This document shows positions 22,970 to 32,464 of a stretch of DNA of 64,000 nucleotides, in pieces (positions within the stretch are counted from its first letter, which is position 1; each line of letters begins with the position of its first letter). A program made the translations under genes and the position numbers. Source of the stretch: Torulaspora globosa (Eukaryota > Ascomycota > Saccharomycetes > Saccharomycetales > Saccharomycetaceae); NCBI RefSeq assembly GCF_014133895.1, contig NC_050730.1, positions 310,001 through 374,000 on the forward strand. The letters are read 5' to 3'. The notes below the pieces were generated by a model. The model was not told the DNA's origin and searched no databases. It worked only from the letters and a program-made list of their open reading frames with translations.

Positions 22970-24418
22970 CTAGTCATCCATTTCATCAGCTCTCTTCTCA
23001 GCATCTTCTTCAGATAATTTCACACCACCTGACACAGAGAACTGACCACCACAACCTACAAATATGATATTATGTTCTTGCGTGGCAGTGTTTTTTATTC
23101 TCGTGGGTATCTCGATATCATCTCCGGAGGGTCCCAAGCCGACTGCGTAAGTTTCTCCAAAACCCCATGAAAAAGCTATGCCATTTTGTGCTAATGCCAC
23201 GGAGTGATGCGAGCCGGCTGCGATATTCTTGAATTTCGGAACATCTTGCAGCTTTGTTGGCAGCGGGACAGCACGGGCCCTTCCGTGCACATCCTTGTAA
23301 GTATACTCAGGCAGTTTATCCTTGGAGATGCCAATTTCGCACATATCCAATCTGCCGAAGCTGTATAGGTCACCTTCCTGCGAAAGGACCAGGGAGTGGT
23401 GTTCACCAGCGGCCACCATTTTCACGGCGACATCCTCCGGCAAAAGGACCTTAGTCGGCTTGATAACCAAAGCACCGTCTTCAATTTCTTCCGACACACC
23501 GCACTGACCGAATTGGTTCAACCCCCAACTGACCAGTTTACCATCTTTTCTTAGAGCGAAGTTATGGTTTTCGCCCGCGGAAATGTACTTGATGTGTCTC
23601 AAGCCTAGCGGTCTGGGATCTAATGTTTTTAGACGGAACCTTTCCATAACTTTTCTTCCCAACTGGTACTGCTGACCATTACCCCATGCAAAGACGACGC
23701 CCTCTTCGTCTAGAAACAAGATGTGATCCTTTCCAGCGGCCATTTGCACAACCTTGAATTTGGAGAAATCTGGCACCTTCCATGGTGTGCGCTGGATCTT
23801 AATATCATCCCGGTAGAACCCTAGGATGCCTTCGTTGCATCTGAACGTACCCCAGGCATACACATCACCATTAGTGAACAGCACACAGCTCAGATTGTCG
23901 GTCGCCGCCAGTTGAGCGACCTTGTGACCTTCTGCAAGAGGCGGGAACAGCTCACTAGCAATCATGGCAGGCGTCGATTCCAGCTCATTCAAATCACCGT
24001 CCTCGTCGTCACTCGAATCGCCGGCATCCACGTGCTTCAGTTTCTCGGCAGCTCCCGAGGTATCTCTTCCCAGTGCTCCGACATCATTGCAGCCCCAAGA
24101 CCAAATATTGCTGTCCTCATCGAATGCCAAAGTGTGCATACCACCAACCGAGAACCCAACTATCTTCACTTGATCATGTGGCAGGAACGGATTCAACCTC
24201 GGCCTCTTCACTTCTTTATTCTTAGCAACCGGTCCCAATCCCAGTTCACACATAGACCCTGAACCCCAGCAGAAGATATCCAACGGTTGAACCGACTTGT
24301 ACAGATGTTTGTAGTCATCCTGACTGTTTATAATGTGGGCCGCGTGAGTTCTCGACGCTTTTTTACCATTGACATGATCCACACCATCTATCCCAGCGCT
24401 AGCAGCCCTTTTAACCAT
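22970..24418 (-). CDS. SRM1: Ran guanine-nucleotide exchange factor Srm1 (Prp20, RCC1 family)
   Basis: Srm1 sits on chromatin and loads GTP onto the Ran homologues Gsp1/Gsp2, setting the gradient that drives nuclear transport. The 482-residue protein equals the family length. After a basic N-terminus (VKR...GKKASRTHAAHI) it shows the seven-bladed RCC1 propeller, with repeated cores such as VFAWGNGQQYQLGR, LVSWGLNQFGQCG and AFSWGFGETYAVGLGP. An acidic insert (DAGDSSDDEDGDLNELEST) lies in the first third. The C-terminal SEEDAEKRADEMDD is typical of yeast Srm1. Gene order (YGL097W near USE1) supports the name. Confidence 0.97.
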   Translation of the reverse strand: MVKRAASAGIDGVDHVNGKKASRTHAAHIINSQDDYKHLYKSVQPLDIFCWGSGSMCELGLGPVAKNKEVKRPRLNPFLPHDQVKIVGFSVGGMHTLAFDEDSNIWSWGCNDVGALGRDTSGAAEKLKHVDAGDSSDDEDGDLNELESTPAMIASELFPPLAEGHKVAQLAATDNLSCVLFTNGDVYAWGTFRCNEGILGFYRDDIKIQRTPWKVPDFSKFKVVQMAAGKDHILFLDEEGVVFAWGNGQQYQLGRKVMERFRLKTLDPRPLGLRHIKYISAGENHNFALRKDGKLVSWGLNQFGQCGVSEEIEDGALVIKPTKVLLPEDVAVKMVAAGEHHSLVLSQEGDLYSFGRLDMCEIGISKDKLPEYTYKDVHGRARAVPLPTKLQDVPKFKNIAAGSHHSVALAQNGIAFSWGFGETYAVGLGPSGDDIEIPTRIKNTATQEHNIIFVGCGGQFSVSGGVKLSEEDAEKRADEMDD

Positions 24419-24514
24419 CTTAGACCCGCTCTAATCGATATGATCCTCTGCTGATTGCCTCTTAGTGCGCTGATCTAAGGCCCTCTTATTAAAACTCTTC
24501 GCTGAGTACTCTTC

Positions 24515-24522
24515 GTCACGTG
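24515..24522 (+). promoter_or_regulatory. E-box (Cbf1-type) between SRM1 and the 24623 gene
   Basis: GTCACGTG is a full Cbf1 consensus. It lies about 100 bp from both divergent start codons, so either gene could use it. Confidence 0.5.
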
Positions 24523-24622
24523 CGCCCGGCGTCACAAAATAAAACGACAGTAAATCGAAAATATACGCTGAAATATCGCTGACATTGCAAGAAACCAGCC
24601 CGAATAAGGTCTCTTCAGCGCG

Positions 24623-25309
24623 ATGAGACCATGGAAAATCGCTGGGATTGCGCTTGTGCTTTTTCTCAGCCGTTTGTTGCAGTGCTGTGCAGCAACAGCT
24701 GCCCATTCAGACGGCGTCACCAAGACTGCTGAAGAAATACTCTGCCTGCTGTATATAGAGGGGAGGGCCCCTCATGCAAAGCTGTACGAAACTCTACAGG
24801 TGCTGCGCACCGTCAGATGCCAGATCTCGAGGCTGAAGCAAGAGTTCGTTGAACAAACCTCCACACTCGCGGCGATCGAGTCGCTGCTGGCGCTGAAGTC
24901 AGAGCAGATTGCTCGCAGTGACAGGACCATGAGAGGTCTTCTAGCACACTTGAAACAGGTAAGCAGTGCACTCTCGATTGCTTTGAATGGAGACCGTCGG
25001 GGTGGCGAGACGCCATTGCAGATTCCGGCGAACGCTGCAGGAAAGAGCTTGGCGATGGATTTTCTGTCGAGCTACATCGAGAGCAACGCCGCCGACAGTC
25101 GCGCAGCGAAAATAAGAGTTCTCAAGACGGGAGCTTTTCTTATGGTTATGTTGAGCACCACAGCGGACGTCTGTGTGATCACCGGCCCAGTCGTCTGCTT
25201 TGCGCTATATGTGGCGGGCTCTGGGGCCGTAGTGATCTGGCTCGCTCAAATCTACAGAACGATGTTTGGAAATGATGGGATGCCAGAACCAAACTGGCAG
25301 CCAGGCTGA
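24623..25309 (+). CDS. Unrecognised secretory-pathway membrane protein, 228 residues
   Basis: I do not recognise this protein. It starts with a hydrophobic segment fitting a signal peptide or anchor (residues 6-27). A helical, coiled-coil-like stretch follows at about 54-118 with cysteines at 41 and 66. A strongly hydrophobic region at about 170-211 is long enough for two membrane passes separated by a short turn (TGPVVC). The tail is short and polar. Signal peptide, cysteines, coiled coil and two C-terminal membrane passes also describe the Kar5 nuclear-fusion family, but that family is longer and I see no sequence match. In S. cerevisiae no gene occupies the place between SRM1/HIS7 and ENP1/USE1. 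The ATG lies at the start of a long open frame with its own 204-bp divergent promoter, so it is probably real. Confidence 0.62.
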   Translation: MRPWKIAGIALVLFLSRLLQCCAATAAHSDGVTKTAEEILCLLYIEGRAPHAKLYETLQVLRTVRCQISRLKQEFVEQTSTLAAIESLLALKSEQIARSDRTMRGLLAHLKQVSSALSIALNGDRRGGETPLQIPANAAGKSLAMDFLSSYIESNAADSRAAKIRVLKTGAFLMVMLSTTADVCVITGPVVCFALYVAGSGAVVIWLAQIYRTMFGNDGMPEPNWQPG

Positions 25310-25370
25310 GATTGCAACATCTTACTGGAGTTTTTATATGTTCATTGTAGTTGAACCTGTTTTTTCGCAG

Positions 25371-25410
25371 CTCATCGCTAGTATTGGAAAAATTTTTAGT
25401 CTGCGATGAG
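25371..25410 (+). promoter_or_regulatory. PAC-RRPE-PAC cluster upstream of ENP1
   Basis: CTCATCGC (25371-25378, PAC reversed), AAAAATTTTT (25388-25397, RRPE) and GCGATGAG (25403-25410, PAC) lie within 40 bp, about 80-120 bp before the ENP1 ATG. This is the classic control module of ribosome-biogenesis genes (Stb3 at RRPE, Dot6/Tod6 at PAC), here with PAC on both sides. Confidence 0.85.
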
Positions 25411-25491
25411 CTTCAGTAGACACTAGAAGGCTATATACAGTCCTAGCAGTCGTTTAGAGGCCAGTTGGTTGGGTAGCAGGGATCATTCAAG

Positions 25492-26904
25492 ATGGGAAAA
25501 GCATCAGGTTCGAAATTGAGAAAGCAGAGGCACGATCCGCTGTTGAAAGATCTGGATTCGGCACAGGGTAGTTTGAAAAAGGTGCCTAGGAAGAAGACAG
25601 GCCGGCAGGATGAGGCGGAGGATGAGGGATTCGTTGACTCGAAATCTTCTAGAAAGATTCTACAGCTTGCAAAGGAGCAGCAGGACGAGATCTCGAAGGA
25701 GGAGGAAGCAGAAGCAGAACTGGCGAGACATGAGTCAGAGAGGTTCAAAACTATAGCATATGACAAGGAGGAGGAGGAGGAGGACGCTGATGAAGACGCA
25801 GGTGATATTTCTGACTTTGAACCGGAAGGCGAAGACGTTGAAGAAGAAATAGAGGAAGTCGATATCGATGAGGAGGACGCTGCAGTGTTTGAGCAGTATC
25901 TGAGAGGCTCTGAAGGCTATAACTCTCTGGGTGGCAGTTATAATTTGGCAGATAAGATCATGGCAACCATCAAGGAGAAAGAAATGGAGCACGAAAATGA
26001 AGTGATGGCTGAAGATAGAGAGGCGCGTGATTACGAAGCACCAAGAGGTGAAGGTGTGGCCCTTCCTGAGAAAGTTATCAGAGCTTACACCACTGTGGGT
26101 ACAATCTTGCAGACGTGGACCCATGGTAAGCTTCCAAAACTGTTCAAAGTTATACCATCGCTGAGGAATTGGCAGGACGTCCTATACGTTACCAATCCAG
26201 AGCAATGGTCTCCACATGTCGTCTACGAGGCTACAAAGCTTTTCGTATCCAACATGACTGCCAAAGAAGCCCAGAAGTTTGTCAATCTTGTCCTTTACGA
26301 ACGCTTCCGCGAGAACATCGAGACCAACGAAGATCACTCGTTGAACTATCATATCTACAGAGCTCTCAAGAAATCACTGTATAAGCCTAGCGCTTTTTTC
26401 AAAGGCTTCCTTTTCCCATTGGTCGAACAGGGCTGCAATGTGCGCGAGGCAACCATAGCTGGCAGTGTGCTGGCAAAAGTTTCCGTGCCTGTTCTACATT
26501 CTTCAGCGGCTTTGAGTTACCTGTTGAAGCTACCGTTCTCGCCAGCCACAACGGTATTCATAAAAGTTCTGCTGGATAAAAAGTACGCTCTGCCATACCA
26601 GACCGTTGACGAATGTGTTTACTACTTTATGAGCTTCAGAACACTGGCGGATGGCAGCAACGGAGAGAATGCGGTTGCAGTGCTGCCTGTGGTATGGCAC
26701 AAAGCATTCCTAGCGTTTGCTCAAAGGTACAAGAATGATATCACTCAGGATCAAAGAGATTTCTTGCTTGAGACCGTTCGTCAAAGAGGTCACAAGGACA
26801 TTGGGCCGGAGATCAGAAGGGAATTACTCGCTGGAGAAAGTAGAGAGTTCGTTGGCGAGTCAGGGGAAGTCAATGACAATGACTTGATGATCGACGTCAA
26901 GTAA
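25492..26904 (+). CDS. ENP1: 40S ribosome assembly factor Enp1 (bystin)
   Basis: Enp1 belongs to the bystin family and is part of pre-40S particles from the 90S stage to late cytoplasmic steps. The 470-residue protein (483 in S. cerevisiae) has a lysine-rich start, a long acidic segment at about 85-140 (EEEEEDADEDAGD, EEEIEEVDIDEED), and the bystin domain from about 190 to 455. That domain includes WTHGKLPKLFKVIPSL, NMTAKEAQKFVNLVLYERFR and SVPVLHSSAALSYLLKL. A PAC-RRPE-PAC promoter fits the function. Gene order (YBR247C near HIS7) agrees. Confidence 0.97.
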   Translation: MGKASGSKLRKQRHDPLLKDLDSAQGSLKKVPRKKTGRQDEAEDEGFVDSKSSRKILQLAKEQQDEISKEEEAEAELARHESERFKTIAYDKEEEEEDADEDAGDISDFEPEGEDVEEEIEEVDIDEEDAAVFEQYLRGSEGYNSLGGSYNLADKIMATIKEKEMEHENEVMAEDREARDYEAPRGEGVALPEKVIRAYTTVGTILQTWTHGKLPKLFKVIPSLRNWQDVLYVTNPEQWSPHVVYEATKLFVSNMTAKEAQKFVNLVLYERFRENIETNEDHSLNYHIYRALKKSLYKPSAFFKGFLFPLVEQGCNVREATIAGSVLAKVSVPVLHSSAALSYLLKLPFSPATTVFIKVLLDKKYALPYQTVDECVYYFMSFRTLADGSNGENAVAVLPVVWHKAFLAFAQRYKNDITQDQRDFLLETVRQRGHKDIGPEIRRELLAGESREFVGESGEVNDNDLMIDVK

Positions 26905-27112
26905 GAGGCATAATGTATAATAGTGTTTAAAAGCGGATAAATAGCTGTCTTTTCAGCTACAGAAATTTTAGCAGTAGTATGAATGAGTGCAGTTTGCGCT
27001 ACCAAACATAAATTATAACCATCGATAATTAAAACTGATAACCTGAAGGTAAAACTACGAATCCCAATTGGATTTATTTAGATGCAGTTGCTCTTTTACT
27101 TGATTCTTTCAA

Positions 27113-27880
27113 CTATAGAGCCGGGAACAGCTGTATTATAATGAACGTTACGATAAGGCCGAAGAATAGAGCGAGGAAAACTGTGATATAAAAGATGTAA
27201 CCTAACTTCTTCTTATCGTACTTCCTCAGTTTCCCACTGATATCCGTTAGACTCGTGGAGGCAGTCTGGATTCCAATTTCAGCTGCGCTAAAGACTGCTT
27301 TATCTTCATTCAATGCATTGTGGAAAGCAACCGCGCCTTGCTTCAGACTGCCCACTAGTTTCGTCATATCCTCTATTAAACCATTTTGTAGATTATCCTG
27401 ATCCTCGAGTTGCCTTTCTGCTGATTTTTCAGACTCCAAAGCGCTATTCTCATTTGCCCTCTTACCCAACAGACGTCGTCTTAATTCGGCAGTGCTGCCA
27501 ATCTGTTCGATCCCACCTTCGTTTGATGCTTGATCAGAGATAGACGCCAAGTCTGTTTCACTCCTGGGACTGTCGAAGTCGACGCTATATCTTCTGGTTT
27601 TAACTTCATGTTGGGCCCTGCGGTATTCGTCTGTCATCTGTGTCAGCATCAGATGCTGTCTTTGTAAACATTGAAATGCGATCGCAGGATACCCGTCTTG
27701 GAACTGCTCGATTGAATTAGCTCTTTTTTGGCCATTCAGAGGGCATAGTTGTTCATTTATCACTTTGGTTCTTAGTATATTCAGATTCTCAGAAACTTTA
27801 GTATTGACCAGGTATGAAACGAAGGGGTCTTCACTAGCTAACGGCTCCCTGCGAAGACTAGTTCTTACAGCTTCAGTCAT
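27113..27880 (-). CDS. USE1: ER Q-SNARE Use1
   Basis: Use1 is the Qc-type SNARE of the ER acceptor complex with Ufe1 and Sec20 for retrograde vesicles from the Golgi. The first ATG is at 27880, giving 255 residues (245 in S. cerevisiae); the frame stays open 35 codons further up but has no ATG there. The SNARE helix lies at about 155-225, and a single C-terminal membrane anchor (IFYITVFLALFFGLIVTFIIIQ) ends five residues before the stop. The divergent cytosolic N-terminal half is usual in this family. The position between SRM1 and LSG1 matches YGL098W. Confidence 0.9.
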   Translation of the reverse strand: MTEAVRTSLRREPLASEDPFVSYLVNTKVSENLNILRTKVINEQLCPLNGQKRANSIEQFQDGYPAIAFQCLQRQHLMLTQMTDEYRRAQHEVKTRRYSVDFDSPRSETDLASISDQASNEGGIEQIGSTAELRRRLLGKRANENSALESEKSAERQLEDQDNLQNGLIEDMTKLVGSLKQGAVAFHNALNEDKAVFSAAEIGIQTASTSLTDISGKLRKYDKKKLGYIFYITVFLALFFGLIVTFIIIQLFPAL

Positions 27881-28487
27881 CGCTTTGGTTCTCTTATTCG
27901 CTAACAAGCGCAAGGAAGTTGTGCTTCGTCTGAGGCTTAACGGCTTGATAAGCTTTACATCCACCCAACCTCCCAAGTAGCGTATTCAAGTGACATGAAC
28001 TCAAGAACAGGCAGAATCGACTGACTCGTTGCAAAGAATCTTGAGGCCTAAATAGAGTGCAGATATCTACGATACTTCAAGAAGCAATATCAAAATTTCC
28101 GCCCACCTACTATCAAACCACGAACTGTGGGATTAATCAGTCGTTGTTAGCGAAAAGGGCGTGGTAAAACCATTCTGGGCCAAGAAGTCACTTAGATATG
28201 CATGCAATGCATTGAGGAGGCACTGGAACTGAATTGCAAGGAAATACTTCAAGCAGCAAGAAAAACTCTCACATATTGCAAACAAGCACCTTCCAAGTAT
28301 CAAGACCGCCTCCCAATCCAAATGAACACTCTAATTATGAAATGGCCCTCACTTGTTTAGTGATAGGAAAAGGCTTACGGCTTCACGCTCAAACTCAGCC
28401 TTATAAGAAAGGCTTTTGTGAGTCGGGTAACCAACGGTCATAGTTAACCCAGGGCTTGATGAAATGCTTAAAGATTCGTTATTTAAT
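27881..28487. other. USE1 promoter and LSG1 3' flank
   Basis: About 600 bp with only short frames of poor quality. No RNA gene, repeat or known promoter module was recognised beyond its role as the USE1 upstream region. Confidence 0.5.
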
Positions 28488-30431
28488 CTACTCGTAAGCC
28501 TGCAATCCAGCGTTTCTCTCCGCCTTCCTCTTCATTTTCTTATTGCCCTTGTTGTGCTTCTTGCTCTTGCCATCGGCCACCTGGTTCTTGTGAAACGGCG
28601 AAGTGAGTTTTCCTTGCACACCGTTCATCTGGAAAAATTCTCTGTCCACGTCATCGGCAGCGTTGTAGAGAGCTGCTTGCTTACCACCGTGTGTCACGCT
28701 CGTAGCTTCTGCGCCATCTTTAGCCCCTATATGTGCGGAGAAGGTTAACTGAGCCAGGTCCCTTGCCAGGTCGAAATCATCTGAAGATTTTGTCTTGAGA
28801 GCTTCACGCAGTTGTTCCTGTCTACTTTCCGGTAGGCGTTCGAAAACGTAAAGTTCTTTGTTGAACTCCTGGCATTCTTCTTTGGTAAATGGCCTGTCAT
28901 CTTCGAGGTGAGGAGGAGGATTGATGTATAAAAGCTTACCATTGACGTAATCCTTCAACACGTAACGACTTGCTCGCGACTCATCGGCTGAACCAAAACC
29001 TTGCGTCATGTAACCACGAGCTCTAGCGTATGCAACCAGCAGCTCCTGCGCGGTGGGTGGAGCCTGTTCTTCGCCCTCGCCTGCCATTCGCGTTTTGATG
29101 TGTATACCATAGACTGCTTCCAGGTAATACTTGGGTATCCTTTCAGCTACTAATGTACATGGCCCGATGTAGTCACGCAGTTGGTCGATGGGGAGCACAC
29201 CATTGCAAACTAACTCACCTTTACTGTAAGCGAAATTAGGAAAAACCAAACCAGGACAGTCGCATAGCAGTACGCGGTCAGAGAGTTTGATAGTTTGGAA
29301 ATGCTTAGTCTTACCTGGCGTCGATGAGACAGACACCTTCTTCGCTCCAACCAAAGAATTGATCGTGGAAGATTTACCTACATTTGGATAACCGACTAAA
29401 CCAATCTGGATCATCGGTGATTGGCCTGGTAATGGTGGCATTAGCGGCTCCTTTGGAGCTTTTGATAAGAATAAGTCCTCCAGTTGTGCAATTGTCAAGA
29501 TTTTAATGCTCTCCAAAACTTCTGCGTCTATTTCCGCATCTACTTCTCCGTCACTGGTGTCCTCTTCTTGGATCTCTTCGTGCTGATAGTCCTCACCGTG
29601 TTCTTCCTGGAGCGCCAAGAGCTGGTTCGCTTTCAGCGCTGAATAAAATGTGAAGTCAATGCCTCTTGATAGGAAATACTTCGCCCATGTTATTCTCTGT
29701 TTCCGAGTCAAAAGATCTGCTTTGTTGACCAGTAACAGGTTCTGCTTTCTATCATCCAGTTCTTTAACGTATTTTTCCAGATCCATCGATCTGAATAACA
29801 GAGGGTCTCTTGCGTCGACGATCTGTACGACCAAATCAGAACGCTCAACCACTCTCCATAGCTGTTTCCATACCTCAATGTTTCTTTCGAACGGCGTCAG
29901 CAGTAGCTCCTCGTCGGATTCTTGCAGATGAGCCAATTTTCTTCTCCATTCCAAAAATGCGTCGTTCTCTCGTCTTTCCAGTTGATATTTCGTCATGTCC
30001 GGATCCCAAGCCGGCCTCCTAGGAACAATCAGTTCACGAGCGTGTTCCCTCTGTTTAGCGTTCAAAAGCTCACGCTTTTCATTCGATATTGACAAGCCCT
30101 GAGTCGTTGCAGAGTCATTACCACTATCCATACGGATGATTTTGACGTTTGAATGACGATCTGCAGAGAAATCCTTATCAGCAAGCTCCGCAGTACTTAG
30201 AAATTCATCCAAAGCCGATTCTTGAGTAACAGATCTCAGTTTAACCCAATCTGCCTCATGTTTCTCAGTAGTATATCTCATCTCACCATCTGGCAGGAAC
30301 TCAACAGCATTTTCCTTTTGACGGGCAGACTTGATAGCTCTCCCGAGGCCGATTGTATTCTTATTCTTCCGCTGAATAGGCTTTGGTCCCTTTGGCGCTT
30401 TCCATTTCTTCGGCTGCTGTTTAGGAGGCAT
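28488..30431 (-). CDS. LSG1: 60S maturation GTPase Lsg1
   Basis: Lsg1 is the cytoplasmic GTPase that releases the export adaptor Nmd3 from nascent 60S subunits. The 647-residue protein (640 in S. cerevisiae) shows the circularly permuted GTPase order: G4 NKAD at 236-239, then G1 GYPNVGKSS at 347-355, then G3 DCPG at 391-394. An acidic insert (about 278-305) separates the halves. The C-terminus is basic (KKHNKGNKKMKRKAERN). PAC and RRPE elements lie 70-90 bp before the start, fitting ribosome-biogenesis control. Its position next to USE1 matches YGL099W. Confidence 0.97.
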   Translation of the reverse strand: MPPKQQPKKWKAPKGPKPIQRKNKNTIGLGRAIKSARQKENAVEFLPDGEMRYTTEKHEADWVKLRSVTQESALDEFLSTAELADKDFSADRHSNVKIIRMDSGNDSATTQGLSISNEKRELLNAKQREHARELIVPRRPAWDPDMTKYQLERRENDAFLEWRRKLAHLQESDEELLLTPFERNIEVWKQLWRVVERSDLVVQIVDARDPLLFRSMDLEKYVKELDDRKQNLLLVNKADLLTRKQRITWAKYFLSRGIDFTFYSALKANQLLALQEEHGEDYQHEEIQEEDTSDGEVDAEIDAEVLESIKILTIAQLEDLFLSKAPKEPLMPPLPGQSPMIQIGLVGYPNVGKSSTINSLVGAKKVSVSSTPGKTKHFQTIKLSDRVLLCDCPGLVFPNFAYSKGELVCNGVLPIDQLRDYIGPCTLVAERIPKYYLEAVYGIHIKTRMAGEGEEQAPPTAQELLVAYARARGYMTQGFGSADESRASRYVLKDYVNGKLLYINPPPHLEDDRPFTKEECQEFNKELYVFERLPESRQEQLREALKTKSSDDFDLARDLAQLTFSAHIGAKDGAEATSVTHGGKQAALYNAADDVDREFFQMNGVQGKLTSPFHKNQVADGKSKKHNKGNKKMKRKAERNAGLQAYE

Positions 30432-30499
30432 AATCCCAGCTTGGTAACGTTATCGAGGTGCTCAATCGACCTGTTTGATGGAAACACTGACAAATTATA

Positions 30500-30523
30500 G
30501 CGATGAGCTTACATAAAATTTTT
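30500..30523 (-). promoter_or_regulatory. PAC and RRPE elements upstream of LSG1
   Basis: GCGATGAG (30500-30507) and AAAATTTTT (30515-30523) lie about 70-90 bp before the LSG1 ATG at 30431. The spacing and combination mirror the ENP1 promoter in this window. Confidence 0.8.
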
Positions 30524-30603
30524 AACTGTGCCCGCTGCGAGCGCCAGCGACAGAAAATACGAGCAGAAAATTGAATAAATGGTTAAAAGATAAGCTAAAA
30601 ACT

Positions 30604-31773
30604 CTATAGAATCAGGTCTGATCTGTCAGGATGCCACTTTTGTAGTGAATTATCGTAAAATGAGCAAGTGACAACAAAATTCTCACACCAGTCACCGCCG
30701 TAGCACATCGAATCATGGCCCTGTTTCAGGTAACTTAGCTCAGTGAAGGAGAAATCCTGCTGCATCTTGCGGTCATCCAGGCCTATTAGCTTCGCACCAT
30801 TATACATGCAGCAAACGAGAAGTTCATCAACCCCCGGAGCACCACCAATTGCTTCGGGGCGCTCGCAGAACCTCCAGACGCCACCATTCAAGTTTTCGCT
30901 CCAAAACTTGGCCACTGGGGTATTCTGTCCTGGATATATCGATTGCCCACCCAGCATCCTCAATTCAAGCAACCGTATGCAGTCATCGTACGACCCGGTG
31001 ACAATCGAAGTGGGACGTGCCTGACGGAAATTGGCCGTGCTACACTTGATGGCCACAACGCCGGCGTCATGAATCCTGCTGTTCGACCAAATCAGCCCTC
31101 GCGACCGCATGTCGTGGGCCATTATGGTAGCGTCATCGCCGCCGGTGAATACTACGTCCTGTAGAGGCTGCAAACTTCCAAATTCGCCGGTCCAGCACTC
31201 CAGCGAATGCTGTTCTGTTAAAAGCTGCGGCTCTTTGTTTACAACCCGTTGCGAACATCCCTGAACTGCAACTACCGATTCTTCAACACTAGTGTAAGCA
31301 TCTTCCAGCCTACTAAATTTCGATATCGGCTGCTTCTTCACTATATCCACAGTCGCTGCTTCTCCAGAAGTACCCGTCACGAGAAGCAATACGGGATCCA
31401 ACGAAGAAAAGTGCAGAGATGTGATCAATGTGTCTGTATCAAACAGCTGCAAGTTCGCAATCTCCTGCAGGGTCGGTATGTCACCACTCTCCGCCGCCAG
31501 GATCCTCCACAGCGTAACGTTACCGGTTGAGTGAGCCGTGGCGGCCAGCTTGCTGTCAAAAGGAGACAGCTTCACATCCAATATAGCACCGTACGTTTCA
31601 TACGACTTTAAAAGCACAAGATTCTCATCATATAGTTCCAAACTTCCCGTCCTGTAACCACTTTCTGCGTCTAAACGGTATGTACCCACCAAAACAAACT
31701 GATTATCAATAATTCGAAGACAGCATGGAGGCAGCCTAGTCTTAACGGCTATCTCAGCCTGGCACTCGCCCAT
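30604..31773 (-). CDS. RRT2: Diphthine methylesterase Rrt2 (Dph7), WD40 protein
   Basis: Rrt2/Dph7 removes the methyl ester from the diphthamide intermediate on elongation factor 2, allowing the final amidation. The 389-residue protein (387 in S. cerevisiae) is a WD40-type propeller. Recognisable blades include LDVKLSPFDSKLAATAHSTGNVTLW (near 64), VFTGGDDATIMAHDMRSRGLIWSN (near 212) and the family-typical GGVWR block near 299. A conserved end, SFYDNSLQKWHPD, precedes the stop. Gene order (YBR246W, between ENP1 and ISW1) supports the call. Confidence 0.9.
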   Translation of the reverse strand: MGECQAEIAVKTRLPPCCLRIIDNQFVLVGTYRLDAESGYRTGSLELYDENLVLLKSYETYGAILDVKLSPFDSKLAATAHSTGNVTLWRILAAESGDIPTLQEIANLQLFDTDTLITSLHFSSLDPVLLLVTGTSGEAATVDIVKKQPISKFSRLEDAYTSVEESVVAVQGCSQRVVNKEPQLLTEQHSLECWTGEFGSLQPLQDVVFTGGDDATIMAHDMRSRGLIWSNSRIHDAGVVAIKCSTANFRQARPTSIVTGSYDDCIRLLELRMLGGQSIYPGQNTPVAKFWSENLNGGVWRFCERPEAIGGAPGVDELLVCCMYNGAKLIGLDDRKMQQDFSFTELSYLKQGHDSMCYGGDWCENFVVTCSFYDNSLQKWHPDRSDLIL

Positions 31774-32464
31774 TGATCGTTGAAGTCGTCGTTAACATCT
31801 CCTTTGATTACAACTCTTTCTCTGTTAAAGCAGCACTGTCTTAGTGCCCTGCGCTTAGTCAATTGCTAGGCGCTTATCACAACTAAACCACTTCGGATGA
31901 ACAAAACACCAGAATATATCCTAATATGAGTCCCATTTCCAGCAGTGAGTGAAGGATCATGATGACGACAGTTCACTATGTGTCTTTGGAGCGAAGGAAG
32001 AGGCGTTCGGGTCTGCCGCCGAGCATCTCAGCGGCTCGCTTATGAGGATTACTATAGAAAGGCAAGTGAAAGGTGCTTGAAAGGTTCATTGCTATCTAGA
32101 GTCGGTTTGAATCCTGCCATCGATTAATGAACAAGAGAGGTGCAAGATTCACTGTTGGATTTCCTATTTTTACGGCGGAATGAAGATGCCCACGATAATG
32201 CCACTTAAACGTCAGCCCTGAAGGAGATGATTTCAAAGATGAGATGTATCGAATGGAGATCACCCCAGACCAGTTGATCAAGAACTGAAGGCATTTCTAT
32301 TGGAATGCCGTCGAGGTCACATGCTCGCGTGAATAATCCACTGGATGCGGTTTTGGATCATTACCAGACGTGAAAAGAAGACTAGAGAGTACCAAGAGGG
32401 TTGTTGCGGCTTCTACGTCGAATTTTGAGTGGGATACTGGCAGGCAGATATCTTAGTTTGATAG
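31774..32464. other. Divergent intergenic region RRT2-ISW1
   Basis: This 691-bp region serves two divergent genes. A GGTTTGAATCC string at 32104-32114 resembles a tRNA B box but lacks the invariant TTC and any A box. No other structure was recognised. Confidence 0.5.

Noticed and set aside
32098..32120. GGTTTGAATCC resembling a tRNA B box
   Set aside because: The invariant TTC of the T loop is TTT, and no A box or cloverleaf can be built.
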